Numbered from the stretch's first letter, positions 49,907-59,207 are shown. The stretch: 64,000 nt of DNA from Candidatus Lutacidiplasma silvani (GCA_022750295.1 JAKIVZ010000011.1:1-64000), one strand, 5' to 3'. The notes: generated by a model not told the origin, from the sequence alone. A program made the numbers and translations.

Positions 49907-50785
49907 GTGGCGCCGTCCGTCCTCCTCCGGGAGGGCCGACGATGGGTCGTGGTCGACCCGGAGCGACCGGTCGAGGGTCCCTCGGAGCCGGTCCGGGCGG
50001 TCGTCGGCGTTCCCGAACCGTCGGCCCTCCGCCGGCTCGTCCAGTCCGCCCCGGACGCCGTCGCCGGGGATCCGGTCGTTGCGCGAGCCCTGACCGGGGC
50101 CGGGTTGGCCCGTCCGATGGCGAGCTCGACCGAGTTCACGCGCGCGCGGCTGGCCCGCGCCCGACGCACGCGAGGCGAGTGGCGCGAATCGCTGCTGGCC
50201 GAGGCCCGTTCCGCCCTCGAGCGGACGCTCGCGAGCCCGGAGGAGACGGTCATCGCGCTCGCCCGGGAGGAGGAACGCGTCGAGCGGGCCCGGACCCGGG
50301 ACGACGGGGCCCTGGCGAGCTGGGTCGGTCCGGCGGACGGCCCCCTCGCCGACCATCGCGTGGCGTGGAACGAGTACCGGGTCGGCCTGGAACGCCACCA
50401 CGCCGAACTCGTCCGGCGACTGGAGGGGGCGACCCGGGCGTTCGCCCCCAATCTCGCGAGGGTCGTCGGCGCCCGCGTCGCGGGTCGGCTCGTGGCCGCG
50501 GCCGGGGGGCTCGCCCCGCTCGGGCGGATGCCCTCGTCGCGCCTCCAACTCCTCGGGTCCCGCCGCCGCCCGTCGGGGGGACGCGGCCCGCGGTTCGGAC
50601 TTCTCTACCGGGCCGAGGGGCTCGACCGGCTCGCGCCGGACCGGCAGGGCGCGTACGCCCGGAGCCTCGCCGCCCTCGCGGTCATCGCGGCGCGGGCGGA
50701 CGGAACGAGCCGGGCCGACGTGGCGGCGGTGCTCGTTCCCCGTCGGGAGCGCCGGCTCGCCCAGCTGGAGCGTCGGGGAGCATGA
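49907..50785 (+). CDS. nop5: C/D box RNP core protein Nop5 (Nop56/58-like)
   Basis: The 292-residue product has a divergent, shortened N domain, a coiled-coil middle (AREEERVERARTRD, EYRVGLERHHAELVRRLEGA) and the Nop domain: APNLARVVGARVAGRLVAAA, GGLAPLGRMPSSRLQLLGS and GPRFGLLYRAEGLDRLAPDR. It bridges L7Ae-bound guide RNA and fibrillarin in 2'-O-methylation complexes. The GTG start follows purF by three bases, and the stop overlaps flpA, its partner's gene (ATGA). Confidence 0.92.
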   Translation: MAPSVLLREGRRWVVVDPERPVEGPSEPVRAVVGVPEPSALRRLVQSAPDAVAGDPVVARALTGAGLARPMASSTEFTRARLARARRTRGEWRESLLAEARSALERTLASPEETVIALAREEERVERARTRDDGALASWVGPADGPLADHRVAWNEYRVGLERHHAELVRRLEGATRAFAPNLARVVGARVAGRLVAAAGGLAPLGRMPSSRLQLLGSRRRPSGGRGPRFGLLYRAEGLDRLAPDRQGAYARSLAALAVIAARADGTSRADVAAVLVPRRERRLAQLERRGA

Positions 50786-51546
50786 GACTCGCCGACCGGC
50801 CGAAGCTGATCGCGTCGGGGGAGAATCTCTACCGACGCGTCGAACGGGATGCCGCGTCCCACTGGACGGTCGCGCTGTCCGACCCCGCGGCGGTCTACGG
50901 CGAACGGATCACCTCGGTCGGCGAGGTCGTACTCCGTCGATGGGACCCTTCGCGGAGCAAGCTCGCGGCGGCGCTCTCGAACGGCTGGGACGGGCCGGTC
51001 CCGAACGCGGGCCAGACCTGGCTTTACCTGGGCGCGGCGACGGGGACCACCGCCTCGCACGTCGCCGACCTCGTCGGGCGGGACGGGTTTGTCTTCGCGG
51101 TGGAGAAGAGCGTGCGGCCGTTCGCCCGGCTCCTCGCGCTCGCCGAGCGGTATCCGAACCTCGGCCCGGTCCTCGCCGACGCCCGGGAGCCGCTGCGGTA
51201 CCTTCCGCTCGTGCCGCCGGTCGACGGCATCTATCTCGACGTCGCGCAGCCCGACCAGGCGGAGATCGCGCTCGCCAACGCCCGGTGGTTTCTCCGACCG
51301 GCCGGCGCGGTCCTCGTGGCCCTGAAGACCTCGAGCATGGGGCGGGGGAGGAACGCGCGCGAGCACCTTGCCGATGCGGTCGGTCGTCTCGAGCCCGCCC
51401 TCGAGCTCGACACGCCGGTCCCGCTCGAGCCGTTCCACCGGCGCCACTTCCTCCTCGCGGGGCGCCCGACGCGGGCGCTCTACGGTACCCCGGTCACGCC
51501 GGGGCGTACGTCGAAGCCCGGCCCCCGTGTTGCACGACGACGGTGA
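50782..51546 (+). CDS. flpA: Fibrillarin-like rRNA/tRNA 2'-O-methyltransferase
   Basis: The 254-residue product has the fibrillarin fold: YGERITSVGEVVLRRWDPSR, RSKLAAALSNGW, SAM-binding TWLYLGAATGTTASHVADLV, FVFAVEKSVRPFARLLALAE, and VDGIYLDVAQPDQAEIALAN. It is the methyltransferase of box C/D RNPs. It overlaps nop5 upstream; its last 50 bases overlap the end of the convergent DRG gene. The C-terminal ~20 residues are Arg/Pro-rich. Confidence 0.95.
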   Translation: MRLADRPKLIASGENLYRRVERDAASHWTVALSDPAAVYGERITSVGEVVLRRWDPSRSKLAAALSNGWDGPVPNAGQTWLYLGAATGTTASHVADLVGRDGFVFAVEKSVRPFARLLALAERYPNLGPVLADAREPLRYLPLVPPVDGIYLDVAQPDQAEIALANARWFLRPAGAVLVALKTSSMGRGRNAREHLADAVGRLEPALELDTPVPLEPFHRRHFLLAGRPTRALYGTPVTPGRTSKPGPRVARRR

Positions 51547-52624
51547 CGATGTCCTCGTCGGCGAGCGGGTGGTCCCGACCGACCGTCTGCCCCGGAAATC
51601 GCGCGCTCTTCCCCCAGACTTGGGCCGCCTTGAAGGCGACGTCGAGCTCCCCGGGCAGGCGTTTCAGGAGCTCGTTCACCTTGTCGCCCCGACGGAGGAT
51701 CACGGGCTCGTCCATGTCCGGCTCGCGGCCCGGCGGCTTGACGTAGATCCGGATAAACTGCAGCGCGTCCCCCATCGCCTCGATGAGGTCGGGGATCGCG
51801 ATCCGCTCCTTGGCCGAGATGAACCGGGGGCGGAACTCGAGGAGCCGAACGGCGAGCCCCTCCCGGTCCGAGGGGGAGAGCTTGTCGCACTTGTTGATGG
51901 CGAGGATCGCGGGTTTGTAGACGCGGTTCGCGGCGAGAACGTCGATCAGCTGGTCGGCGGTGGCGTCCTCGCGGAACACGATCAAACCGTTGTGGAACCC
52001 GAATTCCCGGGCGATGTCGGTCGCGAGACCTCCCCCCAGGTGGGTGAGCTTGACCGTGCTCGAGATCGTCAGGCCGCCGCGGTCGGCCTTGGTCACCACG
52101 ATCCGAGGCGGGCGGGAGTTGACCCGGACCCCGGCGCCCTCCAATTCGTTGACGAGGGCGCGGAAGTCGGTATGCTCCGGATCGATGAGGAACAGGATCA
52201 GGTCCACCGACCGGACGACGGAGAGGACCTCCCGTCCCCGGCCCCGGCCCTTGGCGGCGCCGGGGACGAGCCCCGGCATGTCGAGGACCTGGATCGACGC
52301 CCCCCCCCAGCGGAGCATGCCGGGAATGATCGAGACGGTGGTGAAGTCGTAGGCGGCGGCCTCGCTCTCGGCCCCGGTCAGCCGCGTGAGCAGCGTCGAT
52401 TTTCCGACGGACGGGTAGCCGACGAGACCGACGGTGGCGTGTCCGGATTTGCGGACCGAGTATCCGAGGCCGCCGCCCTTTCCCTTCGCTCGCGCCTCCC
52501 GCTCGAGCTTGAGCACGGCGATCTTCGCACGGAGCCGACCGATGTGGTGCTGGGTCGCCTTGTTGTACTGGGTCTTGCGGATCTCCTCCTCGATCTCGGT
52601 GATGTGCTCCTCAAGCGAGGACAC
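51494..52624 (-). CDS. drg: DRG-family GTPase
   Basis: The 376-residue protein has the DRG architecture: N-terminal helices (LEEHITEIEEEIRKTQYNKA, THHIGRLRAKIA-like), G1 GLVGYPSVGKSTLLTRLTG, YDFTTVSIIPGMLRWGGASI, G3 DMPGLVPGAAKGRGRGREVL, G4 NKCDKL, and a C-terminal TGS domain (FIRIYVKPPGREPDMDEPVI, VWGKSARFPGQTVGRDHPLA). DRG proteins associate with translating ribosomes in archaea and eukaryotes. It is convergent with flpA and divergent from the HerA-like gene. Confidence 0.95.
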   Translation of the reverse strand: MSSLEEHITEIEEEIRKTQYNKATQHHIGRLRAKIAVLKLEREARAKGKGGGLGYSVRKSGHATVGLVGYPSVGKSTLLTRLTGAESEAAAYDFTTVSIIPGMLRWGGASIQVLDMPGLVPGAAKGRGRGREVLSVVRSVDLILFLIDPEHTDFRALVNELEGAGVRVNSRPPRIVVTKADRGGLTISSTVKLTHLGGGLATDIAREFGFHNGLIVFREDATADQLIDVLAANRVYKPAILAINKCDKLSPSDREGLAVRLLEFRPRFISAKERIAIPDLIEAMGDALQFIRIYVKPPGREPDMDEPVILRRGDKVNELLKRLPGELDVAFKAAQVWGKSARFPGQTVGRDHPLADEDIVTVVVQHGGRASTYAPA

Positions 52625-52755
52625 GGACAGCTCCGGCTCACCGACGGCGGACGATACTTATCGACTCCCTCCCCCGAGCGGCCCCGCACCGTTCATCGTC
52701 CGGACCGAACGAATCGACCTTCCCTCCAGCCGCCGACCGTTCCTCGCGAGATCCG

Positions 52756-55125
52756 ATGCCGCCACCGTCCCCGCGGGTCCGCCGAACGTGGGCGTTCCGC
52801 GGGAGCGGATTGGCGCGGACCCGCGACGAGCGCGAACGGTTTGGGGACCGGGTCGCCGCGGCGATGCGAGTCGCCGGAGGGTGGCCCATCGACCTCTCGC
52901 TCATCTGGACCTCCGGCCCGGCCGCCTCGATCGAAATCGCGGCGAACGACCCGTCCACCGAGCGGTGGGTCGCGAGCTCGTTCCTTGCGGCGTACCCGCC
53001 CGGGTGTTGGACCCCGTCGAAGGGGCGGGCGCGGGAGAACGTCCTCGCCGTCGCCTTCGGCCGGGCGGTGTTCGGGCCCGACCGACCGTTCCGAATTGGG
53101 TCTCCGTCGACGGCGCCGTGGTCCGACTCGGTGGTCGCGGCGCTCTTCCTCCTGCCGGCCGGCGAGCGGATTGAATGGCGCCTTCGTCCTCGCGGACATC
53201 CGCGCACGCTCCCTCCAACGCCCGGCGCGAGGCCGCAGCCGCCCGGATTCCGGTTGGATCCACCCGTGGCGGCGACCCGCCGCCTGACGGACCAGACGGC
53301 CGACCGCGCGCTCGCTCCCCAGTGGGACGTGACGGTCGAGCTGTTTGGCCCGGACCCGGAAACGCCGGGACCCTTCGCCCGCCTGGTGGAGGCCGCCTCC
53401 CGGGAGGACGGTGGGAACGGGATCGTCTGGCGGTCGCGCGGTCGATGGATCGGACGCACGGCGACCGGCATCCCCCTGTCGCTGGCCGAGGTCGTGCCGC
53501 TCCTCCCCTCCAGCTGGGTCCGGCTCCCGACCCACGCTTCCACCGGGACGGGAACCCGCTGGGCGATCCCTCTCGGACGGTCGCCTTCGGGAGAGATGTG
53601 GAGCATACCGATCGACCCCCACCAAGGTCGACACGCGCTCCTCCTGGGGGAGACCGGGATGGGAAAGAGCTCGCTCTTGCTCCGGGCCGCGGTCCGGGCG
53701 AGCTCGCTGGGGAGCCTGGTGTTCTTCGACCCGATCGGGGACACTTCCCGCCGTTTGCTCGACCGGCTCCCCTCGGGCGCCCTCGGCCGGGTCATCTGGA
53801 TCTCGCCGGGGCACTCCCCGGTCGGGATCAATGCGCTCGCGCCGGTCGCCCTCCCGCCGCCCGCCGGGGACCGGTCGCTCGGGGACCTCGTCGCCGCCCT
53901 CCGGCGCGTCCGCGCAGGGCGGTACGCCGACTCCCCCTTCTGGGGACCCCGGGTCGAAGAGATGCTGTCGCTCGCGCTCCGCGCCGCGGCCGGGTACCCG
54001 AACGGGACACTCCGGGAGGCCGCGGAGATCCTGGCCGCCGCGGGGGGTCGGGTCGTCGGAGTTCCGCCCGCCGCCGAGGACGCCGTTCGGGCGCTGGTCG
54101 AGCGAGTGCGGTCCCGTCCTGAGGAGGTCGATGGAGCCCGCCGGGTCCTCGACGAGATCGTCGGGACGCCGATCCTCGCCCGGATGCTCGCCTCGCCGAA
54201 CTCTCCGTTCGCCGTCGGGGACGCGATCCGTTCGGGTCGGATCGTGATCGTCTCGGGAGACACGGCCGAGGTCGGCGAGTCGGCCGCCCGCACGCTCCTC
54301 TCCGTCCATCTCGCCCTCCTATGGGGGGAAATCCTCGCGGGCCGGAACGCCTTGAAGACGTTCGTCGTCGCCGACGAGATCCAGTGGTACGCGAACGATG
54401 CCGTCGGGGAGCTCTTCCGTCTCGGCCGTCGATTCAACGTGCACCTCTGGGCCGCGACCCAATCGCTCGACGCGCTTCCCGACGGAACTCGGGAGGCGGC
54501 GTTGACGAACGCCGCCGACGTCGTGTCGTTTCGGGGGTCTCCCGACGACGCCCGGGAACTCGCGCGATGGTCGAGCGAGGTTCCGGTCGAGTCGCTCCTC
54601 TCCCTCCGCCGCGGCGAGGCGGTGGTCCTGTTGGGGAAAGGGAGCGAAGTGAGCTGGGTACGGTTGCCGTTCGAGCCGGACCGGCCGCGACCGGGGCGGT
54701 ACCAGACGGTATGGGAGCAGTGCCGGGGGTGGTGGGCCCCCCCCGCACCCGTCGACCCTCCGGGGAACCGGCCGGGGGACCCGTCGGACGGATCGAACCC
54801 CAACCGAGACCCGCTCCGGCGGGGGATCCTCGTCCTGTGGGCGGGTCTCCTGTCGGAAGAAGGTTCGGCCGCGATTGAGGTCGGTCTGGACGATCTCCGG
54901 GCCACGCTCGGGGTCGATGCGTCGGTGGTCCGGTCGTTGGGGCAGCGGCTCGCGTCGATCGGGGCGCTCACGGCAACCGACGGAGCGGCCGGGCGACGCT
55001 GGCAGGTCCGCCGCGATCGGTTCCCCGAACTCCTCGGGGGCGGCGTCGACCCGGCGGACCTGGCGGCCGCCGATGCGGAGTGGAGCCGGCTCCGGGAGCG
55101 TTCCGAATCTCGAAAAGTGCTTTAG
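52756..55125 (+). CDS. HerA/VirD4-like P-loop ATPase
   Basis: The 789-residue protein has about 280 residues of non-catalytic N-terminal sequence, then a DUF87/TraG-type ATPase: Walker A ALLLGETGMGKSSLLLRAAV, SLVFFDPIGDTSRRLLDRLP, Walker B KTFVVADEIQWYAND, and the sensor region FNVHLWAATQSLDALPDGTR. A winged-helix-like C-terminal domain follows (LVLWAGLL-type, VRSLGQRLASIGALTATDG). The family includes DNA translocases of conjugation and the HerA resection helicase. No NurA or conjugation genes are nearby. It is 25 bases before the first KaiC-like gene, on the same strand, suggesting a shared operon. Confidence 0.85.
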   Translation: MPPPSPRVRRTWAFRGSGLARTRDERERFGDRVAAAMRVAGGWPIDLSLIWTSGPAASIEIAANDPSTERWVASSFLAAYPPGCWTPSKGRARENVLAVAFGRAVFGPDRPFRIGSPSTAPWSDSVVAALFLLPAGERIEWRLRPRGHPRTLPPTPGARPQPPGFRLDPPVAATRRLTDQTADRALAPQWDVTVELFGPDPETPGPFARLVEAASREDGGNGIVWRSRGRWIGRTATGIPLSLAEVVPLLPSSWVRLPTHASTGTGTRWAIPLGRSPSGEMWSIPIDPHQGRHALLLGETGMGKSSLLLRAAVRASSLGSLVFFDPIGDTSRRLLDRLPSGALGRVIWISPGHSPVGINALAPVALPPPAGDRSLGDLVAALRRVRAGRYADSPFWGPRVEEMLSLALRAAAGYPNGTLREAAEILAAAGGRVVGVPPAAEDAVRALVERVRSRPEEVDGARRVLDEIVGTPILARMLASPNSPFAVGDAIRSGRIVIVSGDTAEVGESAARTLLSVHLALLWGEILAGRNALKTFVVADEIQWYANDAVGELFRLGRRFNVHLWAATQSLDALPDGTREAALTNAADVVSFRGSPDDARELARWSSEVPVESLLSLRRGEAVVLLGKGSEVSWVRLPFEPDRPRPGRYQTVWEQCRGWWAPPAPVDPPGNRPGDPSDGSNPNRDPLRRGILVLWAGLLSEEGSAAIEVGLDDLRATLGVDASVVRSLGQRLASIGALTATDGAAGRRWQVRRDRFPELLGGGVDPADLAAADAEWSRLRERSESRKVL

Positions 55126-55149
55126 GGTGAGCCCGCCTCAATCTCGCAG

Positions 55150-55926
55150 ATGGCAACCGCCGCGAACCCAGAGCCGGCGGACGCGAGCGGCATCCGGGCC
55201 CGGTGCCTCACGGGGATCGAGGGCCTCGACAACATCCTGGGGGGCGGCATCCCCCGCGGCAACATGGTCCTCATCGCCGGCAGCGTGGGGACCGGCAAGA
55301 CGACGCTGTGCCTCGAGTTCCTCGTTCGCGGCGCCGAAAAGGGGGAGCGGACGGTCTTCTTCTCGGTCACGGAAGCGTCCGCGAAGCTCATCGAGAATCT
55401 CTCCACGTTCGAGTTCTTTCGGCAGGACCTCGTCAAGGCCGGCGGCCTGATCTTCATCGACGTTCCGGGGATCTACGACCAGCTCGGGCTGAACCACGAG
55501 GAACTGACGCTCGAGGAGATCGACCTCCTGCTGAAGACGTTCCTCGACCTCGCGCGGGAAGCCGGAGCCCAACGGGTCGTCCTCGATTCGTTGACCTCCG
55601 TCTGCTACCGGATCCGGCGCGACGAGCGGATCCGCGACTTCATGCTGAAGCTCTCGCAGGGGCTCGCCGCCCTCGGCTGCACGACCCTCCTGGTCTCGGA
55701 GATCGGGCAGTCGGCCGGGCGGTACTCCCTCCATGGCGTGGAGGAGGCGATCGTCGACGGGGTCCTCCTTCTCGGCAACGCGCGACGCCAGGGCGACATC
55801 CTGCGGATCCTGCAGGTCGTCAAGATGCGCGGGACCTCCCATTCGCGCGCCCAGTACGTGATCGAACTCACCCCGATCGGACTCCTCATGGCGCCCCACC
55901 TCAAGGGCGGACGGCAGGAGACCTGA
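55150..55926 (+). CDS. KaiC-like RecA-superfamily ATPase
   Basis: The 258-residue protein has the KaiC pattern: CLTGIEGLDNILGGGIPRGN, Walker A VLIAGSVGTGKTTLCLEFLV, TVFFSVTEASAKLIEN, Walker B RVVLDSLTSVCYRIRRDERI, and the GVEEAIVDGVLLLGN strand. Single-domain archaeal KaiC proteins are thought to act in signalling, often beside DUF835 proteins, but substrates are mostly unknown. The stop overlaps the next gene's start (TGATG). It is the only one of three adjacent RecA-type genes with a complete Walker A motif. Confidence 0.88.
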   Translation: MATAANPEPADASGIRARCLTGIEGLDNILGGGIPRGNMVLIAGSVGTGKTTLCLEFLVRGAEKGERTVFFSVTEASAKLIENLSTFEFFRQDLVKAGGLIFIDVPGIYDQLGLNHEELTLEEIDLLLKTFLDLAREAGAQRVVLDSLTSVCYRIRRDERIRDFMLKLSQGLAALGCTTLLVSEIGQSAGRYSLHGVEEAIVDGVLLLGNARRQGDILRILQVVKMRGTSHSRAQYVIELTPIGLLMAPHLKGGRQET

Positions 55927-56513
55927 TGACGCCGGACGACGACATCGGCGAGCGGCTGCGGCAGTTGACGGGCGGCTCGGCCGTCGCCATCCGGCTCAAC
56001 CCCCGCGAATACGCCGACGATTACTTCGCCGTCCTCAACGCGACGCTGCGCGACGTGGGCAGCGAGACGAACGCCCACACGATCTACGTCTCGGTCACGA
56101 ACCCGGCGTCGCTCGTCTGGTCGCTCGCCCAGGCGCTCGACGTCGACGCCGGTCGGCTCTCGTTCGTCGACGCGATCAGCCACATCATGATGAACTATCG
56201 GGACCCGCTCCCGAACGCGACGTACGTCGAGTCGCCGCGGATGCTGGAAGACATCATGCTGCGGGTCGAGTACCTGCTGCGCAAGCACCCGAGCCCGCGG
56301 ACGATCCTCGTGATCGACTCGGTGAACTCCCTCGCCATCCACAACCCGAAGGACCTCCTCTCCGAGTTCTTCCATATCCTCGTGAACAATCTGAAGAGTC
56401 GCCAGGTCCTCACGGTCCTCCTCGTCGTGAGCGAGGACACCGAGTCGGAGCTCGACCAGATGCTCGGGCTCGTCGTCGACGAGACGATCGAGGTCGTCCG
56501 GAGACGGAGCTAA
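55926..56513 (+). CDS. RecA/KaiC-like protein without Walker A
   Basis: The 195-residue product keeps the RecA-like strands (HTIYVSVTNPASLVWSLAQA, TILVIDSVNSLAIHNPKDLL, VLTVLLVVSEDTESELDQML, LVVDETIEVVRRRS) but has no P-loop; the N terminus (AVAIRLNPREYADDYFAVLN) replaces it. It resembles archaeal RecA-superfamily proteins in which only the Walker B Asp is preserved. It overlaps the KaiC gene by one base and probably acts as a partner subunit. Confidence 0.8.
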   Translation: MTPDDDIGERLRQLTGGSAVAIRLNPREYADDYFAVLNATLRDVGSETNAHTIYVSVTNPASLVWSLAQALDVDAGRLSFVDAISHIMMNYRDPLPNATYVESPRMLEDIMLRVEYLLRKHPSPRTILVIDSVNSLAIHNPKDLLSEFFHILVNNLKSRQVLTVLLVVSEDTESELDQMLGLVVDETIEVVRRRS

Positions 56514-56518
56514 CGGAC

Positions 56519-57292
56519 GTGGTGGACGACCAGTCGGTCCTCGGAATCCCAGAACTCGACAGCGAGCTCTTCGCCTACATGCCCCCCGGCTGGCTCGGGC
56601 TCCTCGTGGGCCACTCGGGGGCCGGGACGCCGCTCTTCGCGAAGCAGTTCGCCCAGGCGATGGTCGGTTCGTCGCCGGTGCTGTACTACACGACCTACGA
56701 GCGGACCGAGGACGTCCACCGTGCGTTCCGGGACTTCGGGTGGGACCCGGACGGCGTGCAGATCGTCAATCTCTCGGAGGAGTACTTCCGCAACGTCCTC
56801 GTCCACTCGCTCGAGATCTCCCAGCTTCGCGAGCGGGGCCTGAAGCTCGCCGACCTCGACGGCAGCCGAGTGAAAACGCCCGTCCCCTCCACCTACAACA
56901 TCACGAGCCGCCTCCTCGCGGACCTTGCGGCGCTCGACGGCCGGTTCCGCCTCGTCCTCGATTCGCTGGACTTCTTCTTCGAGGTCCTCGACCAGAGCGA
57001 GGTGATGACCGTCGTCCGGCAGGTCCGCCACCGGGCCCAGGAGCTCGGCGGTCAGGCGCTCCTCGTCGTCCAGGGAGAGTTCCACGAGCGACGGGTTTCG
57101 GGGATGCTGGAGGACATGGCCGACCTCGTGGTCGAGCTCAACGCTCGCCCGCGCGGCGAGTCGTACGAGCACACGATCGCGGTGCGGAAGATCCGCAATC
57201 ACCCCGAACGAACCCGGATCCTCCCGGTCCGGATGACCGAGTCCGGCCTCACGGTGGGGGCGGCCGACCCCACCTCGTCGCCGAAAAGGTAG
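56519..57292 (+). CDS. KaiC-like protein with degenerate Walker A
   Basis: The 257-residue product is recognisably KaiC/RadA-like (SVLGIPELDSELFAYMPPGW, FRLVLDSLDFFFEVLDQSEV, GQALLVVQGEFHERRVSGML, DMADLVVELNARPRGE). Its P-loop reads GLLVGHSGAGTPLFAKQFAQ, with Thr-Pro where Lys-Thr/Ser should be, so ATP hydrolysis is unlikely. GTG at 56519 is used, five bases after the previous stop. It is the third RecA-type gene in a row and may form a mixed complex with the other two. Confidence 0.82.
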   Translation: MVDDQSVLGIPELDSELFAYMPPGWLGLLVGHSGAGTPLFAKQFAQAMVGSSPVLYYTTYERTEDVHRAFRDFGWDPDGVQIVNLSEEYFRNVLVHSLEISQLRERGLKLADLDGSRVKTPVPSTYNITSRLLADLAALDGRFRLVLDSLDFFFEVLDQSEVMTVVRQVRHRAQELGGQALLVVQGEFHERRVSGMLEDMADLVVELNARPRGESYEHTIAVRKIRNHPERTRILPVRMTESGLTVGAADPTSSPKR

Positions 57293-57340
57293 CGCGTCGT
57301 TATCTACCGGCCGCCCGGTTCACCCCCGTCGGGAATCGCA

Positions 57341-58117
57341 ATGGACGACGTGCACATCCGGTGGATCGAAAAGGTCCAGTTGAAGGACCCCGTGCTGATC
57401 GAGGGACTCCCCGGAGTGGGCAACGTCGGCAAGCTCGCCGCCGACTACCTCAAGGAGAAGCTCGACGCGAAACCGCTCGCCACGATCTACTCGAAATTCT
57501 TCCCGCCCCAGGTCTACGTCAGCGAGGAAGGACTCACCCGCCTCGTCTCGCAGGAGCTCTCGTACCGGCGGGCCGCCGGTCCGAAGGAACGCGACCTCCT
57601 CATCCTCGGCGGCGACTATCAGGGAATCACGCCGGAAGGGCAGTACGAGCTCACCGAGCGGGTCCTCTCGGTCGCCCACTCCCTGGGCGCGCGGGAACTC
57701 TACACCCTCGCCGGCTTCGCCCAGGGCCGGGTCATCGAAACCCCGCGCGTCCTCGGCGCCGCCACCTCGCCCGAGCGGGTCGAGGCGATGAAGAAGTTCG
57801 GCGTCGTGTTCTCCCGCAACGACCCCGGCGGCGGCCTCATCGGCGCCTCCGGCCTCTTCCTGGGGCTCGGCCGACTCTACGACATGCACGGGGTCTGCCT
57901 GATGGGCGAGACGAGCGGCTACTTTGTCGACCCCCGGAGCGCGGAGGCGGTCCTCCGGGTCCTCACGAAGATCCTCGAGGTCCCGATCGATTTCTCCGAC
58001 CTCGAAGCGAAGGCGAAGGAGATCGACCGGATCGCCCAGAAGATCCACGACGCCGAGCAGCGACCGCCCGACGCTCCGACGCCGTCGGCCCGGGACGACC
58101 TCGGCTACATCGGCTGA
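57341..58117 (+). CDS. PAC2-family protein (proteasome-assembly-chaperone-like)
   Basis: The 258-residue protein has the archaeal PAC2 pattern: KDPVLIEGLPGVGNVGKLAA, YSKFFPPQVYVSEEGLTRLV, DLLILGGDYQGITPEGQYEL, LGARELYTLAGFAQGRV, and GLIGASGLFLGLGRLYDMHG with a helical tail. The family resembles PAC2 and PbaB proteasome assembly chaperones and has ATP-grasp-independent fold; its function in archaea is only partly known. GGGAATCGCA precedes the start. It lies 48 bases after the KaiC-like genes. Confidence 0.88.
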   Translation: MDDVHIRWIEKVQLKDPVLIEGLPGVGNVGKLAADYLKEKLDAKPLATIYSKFFPPQVYVSEEGLTRLVSQELSYRRAAGPKERDLLILGGDYQGITPEGQYELTERVLSVAHSLGARELYTLAGFAQGRVIETPRVLGAATSPERVEAMKKFGVVFSRNDPGGGLIGASGLFLGLGRLYDMHGVCLMGETSGYFVDPRSAEAVLRVLTKILEVPIDFSDLEAKAKEIDRIAQKIHDAEQRPPDAPTPSARDDLGYIG

Positions 58118-58124
58118 CGGACCG

Positions 58125-59207
58125 ATGGCCGTCCCGAGCGGCCCCGCCGAGGTCGTGGCCCGCCTCCGCGACGCCGCCGGGGAGGGGGTCCTCCGCTTCG
58201 ACCGATTCATGGAGCTCGCGCTCTATTCGCCGGGCGGCTTCTACGACTCCGACGTGCCGGCGCTGGGCCCCGCCGGCGCGTTCTACACCGCCGCGCACGT
58301 GACTCCGCTCTTCGGTGCGGCGCTGGCCCGCCGGCTCGAGCAGGAGCAGCGCCGTCTCGGCATCGACCGGCCGTTCCGCGTCGTCGAGCTCGGCCCGGGC
58401 GACGGGACGCTCGCCTTCGACGTCGCCCACGCACTCCCGGCCGGCGGACCCGCCTGGGAGTGGACCTTCGTCGAACGGTCGCCGCGGCTTCGGGCAGGCT
58501 TGAAGGCCCGGATCGCCGCCGAGGGGGCGGGAACGCCGGTCACGTTCGGGTTCTCCGACGCGCTCGGCGAGCGCGGCACGTTCGTCGGGGCGGTCGTCGC
58601 CAACGAATTCCTCGACGCCCTCCCGTTCCGTCGGGTCGTCCGACGCGGCGCCGAATGGCGGGAGCTCGGGGTCCGCTGGGCGGGGAGCCGATTCGAGTGG
58701 GCCGAGGAGCCGGGGCCATCGCGGGTGCCCGGGGAACCGCTCCCCGACGCCGAGGACGGCACCCGGTACGAGCTCCTCGAACGGTCGGAAGGGTCGCTCC
58801 GCGAGGTCGCGGACCACCTGGCGGAGGGCGTGGCCCTGTTCCTGGACTACGGCGCTTCGACCGGCGAGCTCGTCCGTGGACATCCGAGCGGGACGCTCGC
58901 CGCGCTCCGCGCCCACCAGGCCGTCGACCCGCTCGACGCCCCCGGAACGGCGGACCTGAGCGCCTTCGTCGACTTCACCCGCGTCCGCGCGGCCGCGGTC
59001 CGGGCCGGGCTCGTCGAGCGGAGTTTCCGCCGGCAATCGGAGGCGCTCGCAGAGTGGGGGTTCGGCGACCTTCTCGAGGCGGCCGCGGGGCGCGCCCCGA
59101 GTGCGGAGGCGACGGTGAAACTCCGCCTGGCCGCGAAGAACGTCCTCTTCGGATTCGACACGTTCCAGGTGCTCGAGCTCGCGAGCGGCCGGTCGGCTAC
59201 GTCGTAA
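58125..59207 (+). CDS. MidA/NDUFAF7-family SAM-dependent methyltransferase
   Basis: The 360-residue protein has the DUF185 signatures: RFDRFMELALYSPGGFYDSD, FYTAAHVTPLFGAALARRLE, the SAM loop VVELGPGDGTLAFDVAHALP and VVANEFLDALPFRRVVRRGA (NEFLDA). Mitochondrial NDUFAF7 dimethylates an arginine of complex I; bacterial and archaeal members' substrates are unknown. The ATG at 58125 follows the PAC2 stop by seven bases. It overlaps the convergent GINS gene by 11 bases. Confidence 0.88.
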   Translation: MAVPSGPAEVVARLRDAAGEGVLRFDRFMELALYSPGGFYDSDVPALGPAGAFYTAAHVTPLFGAALARRLEQEQRRLGIDRPFRVVELGPGDGTLAFDVAHALPAGGPAWEWTFVERSPRLRAGLKARIAAEGAGTPVTFGFSDALGERGTFVGAVVANEFLDALPFRRVVRRGAEWRELGVRWAGSRFEWAEEPGPSRVPGEPLPDAEDGTRYELLERSEGSLREVADHLAEGVALFLDYGASTGELVRGHPSGTLAALRAHQAVDPLDAPGTADLSAFVDFTRVRAAAVRAGLVERSFRRQSEALAEWGFGDLLEAAAGRAPSAEATVKLRLAAKNVLFGFDTFQVLELASGRSATS

